From the NCBI GenBank assembly GCA_002402575.1, contig DHGD01000074.1, positions 25,045 through 41,619 on the forward strand: a DNA stretch of 16,575 bases, read 5' to 3'. Below the pieces are notes generated by a model that made no database searches, had not been told where the DNA came from, and worked only from the letters and a program-made list of their open reading frames with translations. The position numbers were made by a program, and so were the translations under genes. This document shows positions 13,470-16,575 of the stretch, in pieces. Source of the stretch: Syntrophomonas sp. UBA4807. GTDB lineage: Bacteria; Bacillota; Syntrophomonadia; Syntrophomonadales; Syntrophomonadaceae. Position 1 is the first letter of the stretch; each line of letters begins with the position of its first letter.

Positions 13470-13739
13470 CTACTGCAAGGTCTCGGCGCGGTGAATGATT
13501 TCGATTAATTTCCATCTCTTATCCTTGCTCAGGGGCCGGGTCTCCATGATTTTTACCACATCACCAGTTCTGGCAGTATTGTCTTCATCATGGGCTTTGT
13601 ATTTCTTGCTGGTTTTAATGGTCTTCTTGTAAAGGGGATGCTGTTTAACAGTTTCCACACGCACGGTGATGGTTTTATTCATCTTGTCACTGCTGACCGT
13701 CCCCACCTTGACTTTTCTGTTATGCTGGCTTTCAGTCAC
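13470..13739 (-). CDS. rpsQ: 30S ribosomal protein S17 (uS17)
   Basis: S17 is a primary 16S rRNA binder with an OB fold, needed early in 30S assembly. The 89-residue protein begins TESQHNRKVKVGTVSSDKMN and has TITVRVETVKQHPLYKKTIK, the YKAHDEDNTARTGDVVKIME block and the signature TRPLSKDKRWKLIEII. The start is GTG behind GGAGGT. It comes 14 bases after rpmC. Confidence 0.98.
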   Translation of the reverse strand: MTESQHNRKVKVGTVSSDKMNKTITVRVETVKQHPLYKKTIKTSKKYKAHDEDNTARTGDVVKIMETRPLSKDKRWKLIEIIHRAETLQ

Positions 13740-13753
13740 CGTTTGACCTCCTT

Positions 13754-13957
13754 TTAACTATTCCCCTTGGCCAGTTCCCGCTGCCGTAATATGGTCTTGC
13801 ACCTGGCGATGTTCTTCTTGACATCATTGATCCTCATGGGGTTATCCAGCTGTCCGGTGGCAAGTTGGAACCTTAGATTAAACAACTCTTCTTTATGATC
13901 AGATACCTTTTGTCTCAATTCTTCGTCGGTTAGTTCTCTGATTTTGCTAGTTTTCAC
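13754..13957 (-). CDS. rpmC: 50S ribosomal protein L29 (uL29)
   Basis: L29 sits at the tunnel exit next to L23 and forms part of the docking site for trigger factor and SRP. It is a two-helix protein: KTSKIRELTDEELRQKVSDH, then EELFNLRFQLATGQLDNPMR and INDVKKNIARCKTILRQREL. I place the start at GTG 13957 (67 residues), which matches the usual N-terminus and has GGTGA five bases upstream. GTG codons at 13969 and 13966 are possible alternatives that would lengthen it by four or three residues. In either case it overlaps the end of rplP, suggesting coupling. Confidence 0.93.
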   Translation of the reverse strand: MKTSKIRELTDEELRQKVSDHKEELFNLRFQLATGQLDNPMRINDVKKNIARCKTILRQRELAKGNS

Positions 13958-14381
13958 TAACCTCACCACCCATTTCTTCTCTTTTTACGAACCTGCACTT
14001 GATGGGAAGTTTGTGCATCGCCAAACGCATGGCCTCCCTGGCAACTTCTTCACTCACTCCGGACAGTTCGAACATAACCCGGCCCGGTTTTACTACCGCC
14101 ACCCAATGCTCTGGGGAGCCTTTACCTTTCCCCATGCGGGTCTCGGCGGGTTTCACCGTCAGCGGGCGGTCTGGAAATATCTTAATCCACAGTTTGCCGC
14201 CTCTTTTGACATAACGGTTGATAGCGATACGGGCTGCTTCAATCTGCCGGTTGGTTATCCAGGCAGGTTCTAAAGCCTGTAAGGCGTAATCACCGTAGGT
14301 GACTTCATGGCCTTTATTGGCCTTGCCTTTCAGGCTGGGACGGTGCTGCTTTCTATGCTTGACTCTTTTAGGGGTTAACAT
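13947..14381 (-). CDS. rplP: 50S ribosomal protein L16 (uL16)
   Basis: L16 contacts A-site tRNA and is needed for correct folding of the peptidyl transferase region. The protein has 144 residues and shows LTPKRVKHRKQHRPSLKGKA, GDYALQALEPAWITNRQIEA, and the signature block ETRMGKGKGSPEHWVAVVKP at about residues 80-99 followed by GRVMFELSGVSEEVAREA. Its ATG overlaps the rpsC stop by one base (TAATG), and its tail overlaps rpmC. Confidence 0.98.
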   Translation of the reverse strand: MLTPKRVKHRKQHRPSLKGKANKGHEVTYGDYALQALEPAWITNRQIEAARIAINRYVKRGGKLWIKIFPDRPLTVKPAETRMGKGKGSPEHWVAVVKPGRVMFELSGVSEEVAREAMRLAMHKLPIKCRFVKREEMGGEVSEN

Positions 14382-15055
14382 TATCTATCGGCCTCCTCCG
14401 CTCTGGCCTGCTTGGGCCGCTGTTTTGCCTCAGGCATGATCTCCCCGCGGTTCAGCCACACCTTGATGCCAATTTTGCCATAGGTGGTATTGGCTTCGGC
14501 AAACCCGTAATCCACGTCGGCTCTTAAGGTATGCAGGGGCACTTTGCCTTCCGAATACCATTCGGTGCGGGCTATTTCAGCTCCGCCCAGGCGTCCGGCT
14601 ATAGCGATTTTAATGCCAACCGCGTTGGCTCTCATGGTGCGTCCCACGGTCTGTTTCATGGCTCTGCGGAATGAGATCCGCTTTTCCAGCTGCTGGGCCA
14701 CGTTTTCGGCTACGATTTGCGCGTCCAATTCGGGGCGTTTGATTTCCTGAATATTTATATTGACGTTTTTGCCGGTCATTTTTATCAGCTCGGCTTTGAG
14801 GTTTTCCACTTCCTGGCCGCCGCGTCCAATGACAATACCCGGTTTGGCGGTATGGATAGTGATCCTGACCCGGTTGCCGGTCCTCTGTATCTCTACTTTG
14901 GAAACCCCGGCGGTATAGAATCTCTCCTTGATGTAGTTGCGGACCTTATAGTCTTCATGGAGCAGTTCGGTATAATCGCGGTCAGCGAACCAGTTGGAGT
15001 CCCAATCGCGGATAATGCCGATTCTGAATCCTTTAGGATGTACCTTTTGACCCAC
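14381..15055 (-). CDS. rpsC: 30S ribosomal protein S3 (uS3)
   Basis: S3 lies at the mRNA entry tunnel of the 30S subunit and contributes to its helicase activity. The 224-residue protein has GQKVHPKGFRIGIIRDWDSN at its N-terminus, a type II KH domain with the GRGG loop at residues 77-80, and the C-terminal domain with GIKIAIAGRLGGAEIARTEW and TLRADVDYGFAEANTTYGKI. The start is GTG, overlapping the rplV stop as TAGTG, six bases after GGGAGGT. Both this junction and the one to rplP suggest translational coupling. Confidence 0.98.
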   Translation of the reverse strand: MGQKVHPKGFRIGIIRDWDSNWFADRDYTELLHEDYKVRNYIKERFYTAGVSKVEIQRTGNRVRITIHTAKPGIVIGRGGQEVENLKAELIKMTGKNVNINIQEIKRPELDAQIVAENVAQQLEKRISFRRAMKQTVGRTMRANAVGIKIAIAGRLGGAEIARTEWYSEGKVPLHTLRADVDYGFAEANTTYGKIGIKVWLNRGEIMPEAKQRPKQARAEEADR

Positions 15056-15396
15056 TATTCAACCTCCCTTTCCTTTAAAACCACCGTAACATGGCTGCTT
15101 CTATGGCGTCTGACATCGGCTCGGCCATAAGCCCGGGGATGCATTCTCTTCATGGTGGGCCCTTCATCTACAAATATGGCGGATACATACAGACCGTCAG
15201 AATCCATATCATAATTATGCTCCGCGTTGGCTATGGCAGATTTCAAAACCTTGTTGATCAAAGGAGCTGATCTCTTATTGGCGTATTTCAAGATACCGAT
15301 GGCCTCTTTAACATTTTTCCCTCTGACCAGATCAGCAACCTGACGCGCTTTAAAAGGAGATATTCTTAAATAGCGTGCAATAGCTTTTGCTTCCAT
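15055..15396 (-). CDS. rplV: 50S ribosomal protein L22 (uL22)
   Basis: L22 binds all domains of 23S rRNA and its long beta-hairpin lines the narrow part of the peptide tunnel, where macrolide resistance changes arise. The 113 residues show AKAIARYLRISPFKARQVAD, ANKRSAPLINKVLKSAIANA, and the hairpin region VDEGPTMKRMHPRAYGRADV with the terminal RRHRSSHVTVVL. No unusual hairpin change is obvious. ATG 15396 follows AAAGGAGG. The gene lies 17 bases after rpsS. Confidence 0.98.
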   Translation of the reverse strand: MEAKAIARYLRISPFKARQVADLVRGKNVKEAIGILKYANKRSAPLINKVLKSAIANAEHNYDMDSDGLYVSAIFVDEGPTMKRMHPRAYGRADVRRHRSSHVTVVLKEREVE

Positions 15397-15413
15397 CTTA
15401 ATTGGCCTCCTTT

Positions 15414-15698
15414 CTACCTGGATCGGCTCGTTTTTTCGGATTTGCCGGCATGGCCCCGATAGGTTCTGGTCGGTGCAAATTCACCCAACTTCATGCCAAC
15501 CATATCTTCGGTGATGTATATCGGCACATGCCTTTTGCCATCGTGTACCGCCAGGGTATGCCCTATCATCTGCGGGAATATGGTGGAGCGCCGTGACCAG
15601 GTTTTGATGACGGTCTTTTTGCCGGATTCGTTCATTTGCTCTACCTTAGCCAAAAGCTTCTCTTCGCAATAAGGTCCTTTTTTGAGTGACCTAGCCAT
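15414..15698 (-). CDS. rpsS: 30S ribosomal protein S19 (uS19)
   Basis: S19 forms a complex with S13 in the 30S head and contacts 16S rRNA and the large subunit. The 94-residue sequence is highly conserved: ARSLKKGPYCEEKLLAKVEQ, TVIKTWSRRSTIFPQMIGHT, HDGKRHVPIYITEDMVGMKL and GEFAPTRTYRGH. ATG 15698 has an AAAGGAGG site that overlaps the rplB stop codon, 13 bases away. Confidence 0.98.
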   Translation of the reverse strand: MARSLKKGPYCEEKLLAKVEQMNESGKKTVIKTWSRRSTIFPQMIGHTLAVHDGKRHVPIYITEDMVGMKLGEFAPTRTYRGHAGKSEKTSRSR

Positions 15699-15711
15699 CT
15701 AAAGACCTCCT

Positions 15712-16536
15712 TTATTTCCTCTTCTTGACGATCATCTTGTCAGAAGGTTTTTTCTTGCGGGTCTTGCCGCCGATAGCGATTTTGCCCCAGGGTGATACCG
15801 GGTATTTGCGTCCTATGGGGGCCCGGCCCTCGCCGCCGCCGTGAGGATGGTCCACCGGGTTCATGACCGAGCCTCGGACCGTGGGCCTGATACCCATCCA
15901 TCTGGAACGGCCGGCTTTGCCGATGGTCATGTTCTCATGCTCCAAGTTGCCAATCTGTCCAATGGTAGCGCGGCAGTTGACATGTATCAGGCGAACCTCG
16001 CCGGAAGGCAGACGCACATGGGCGTAGGCGCCTTCCTTGGCCATGAGCTGGGCTACAGTTCCCGCCGAGCGCACCAGTTGTCCGCCTTTGCCGGGTCTGA
16101 GTTCGATATTGTGGATCAATGATCCCACCGGAATATCTTTCAAGGCCATGGCATTGCCGACTTTAATGTCAGAACCGGCGCCGGAAACAATGGTGTCCCC
16201 CACCTTGAGATTCTGGGGGGCGATTATATAAGATTTGCCGCCATCCTTATAGTGCAGCAAGGCGATATTGGCTGAACGGTTGGGGTCATACTCGATGGCC
16301 GCTACTTTAGCCGGAACCTGGTCTTTGTTGCGCTTAAAATCGATAATGCGATATAAGCGCTTATGTCCGCCACCCCGGTGCCTGACAGTCAAACGCCCTT
16401 TGGCATTGCGTCCGCCAGTGCTTTTCAGGGGAACGGTAAGGCTTTTTTCGGGTTCGGTTTTGGTGATTTCCTCGAAGGTCATCACTGTCATCTGTCTTCT
16501 GCTGGGTGTGGTAGGCCTGAATTTTTTAATGCCCAT
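15712..16536 (-). CDS. rplB: 50S ribosomal protein L2 (uL2)
   Basis: L2 is one of the most conserved ribosomal proteins and is needed for subunit joining and peptidyl transfer. The 274-residue protein has the N-terminal RNA-binding domain (GRNAKGRLTVRHRGGGHKRL at about residues 43-62) and the C-terminal SH3-like domain, with the signature SVMNPVDHPHGGGEGRAPIG near residues 223-242, including the conserved His after DHP. The C-terminus is strongly basic. ATG 16536 follows AAGGAGGG by seven bases. The upstream S10-operon genes lie beyond the window edge; the last bases to 16575 are probably the end of rplW plus a short spacer. Confidence 0.98.
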   Translation of the reverse strand: MGIKKFRPTTPSRRQMTVMTFEEITKTEPEKSLTVPLKSTGGRNAKGRLTVRHRGGGHKRLYRIIDFKRNKDQVPAKVAAIEYDPNRSANIALLHYKDGGKSYIIAPQNLKVGDTIVSGAGSDIKVGNAMALKDIPVGSLIHNIELRPGKGGQLVRSAGTVAQLMAKEGAYAHVRLPSGEVRLIHVNCRATIGQIGNLEHENMTIGKAGRSRWMGIRPTVRGSVMNPVDHPHGGGEGRAPIGRKYPVSPWGKIAIGGKTRKKKPSDKMIVKKRK

Positions 16537-16575
16537 CTAGTGTCCCTCCTTGCAACGTCATTAGGCGGCTTACAT

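Noticed and set aside
1..16575. CRISPR arrays, tRNA, rRNA, insertion sequences or defence genes
   Set aside because: I looked for spaced repeats, cloverleaf and rRNA motifs and transposase or nuclease motifs on both strands and saw none.
16537..16575. Partial rplW (L23) at the right edge
   Set aside because: Gene order predicts it, but only a few bases remain and three stop codons in different frames fit, so its end cannot be fixed.

Overview
The window looks like part of a chromosome from an anaerobic Bacillota, most likely class Clostridia. The grounds are the S10-spc-alpha gene order with adk and a KOW-domain gene next to infA, zinc-binding forms of S14, S4, L36 and L24, the Cys4 zinc-lid adenylate kinase, strong GGAGG ribosome binding sites with frequent GTG and TTG starts, and a decayed copper-amine-oxidase-N-type surface protein of a kind common in syntrophic and spore-forming clostridia. 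Genus cannot be decided from the sequence alone.

Left part (1-2023, + strand): two small genes of unknown function, both with Sec signal peptides, lie 36 bases apart (86-619 and 656-1315). They are visibly AT-richer than the ribosomal block. A loose inverted repeat with a T run (1360-1420) follows, then a pseudogene (about 1422-1957) of a copper-amine-oxidase-N-domain protein, broken by nonsense codons and frameshifts.

Right part (2024-16575, - strand): a nearly continuous translation and export block. In transcription order it runs rplB, rpsS, rplV, rpsC, rplP, rpmC, rpsQ, rplN, rplX, rplE, rpsN, rpsH, rplF, rplR, rpsE, rpmD, rplO, secY, adk, KOW gene, infA, rpmJ, rpsM, rpsK, rpsD, rpoA, rplQ, truA, then after a promoter-bearing gap rplM and rpsI, ending at a clear intrinsic terminator (2024-2049). 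Gaps are mostly under 35 bases and several junctions overlap by one base (TAATG, TAGTG, TGATG), implying translational coupling. The block supplies ribosomal proteins of both subunits, the SecY translocon channel, adenylate kinase, initiation factor IF-1, the RNA polymerase alpha subunit and tRNA pseudouridine synthase A. The upstream S10 genes lie beyond the right edge.

No new multi-gene defence or metabolic system is visible. The points most worth a second look are the KOW gene with no ATG, GTG or TTG at its proper start, the missing map and ecf genes at their usual places, the leader hairpin and promoter ahead of rplM, the two uncharacterised secreted proteins, and the high share of non-ATG starts in highly expressed genes.
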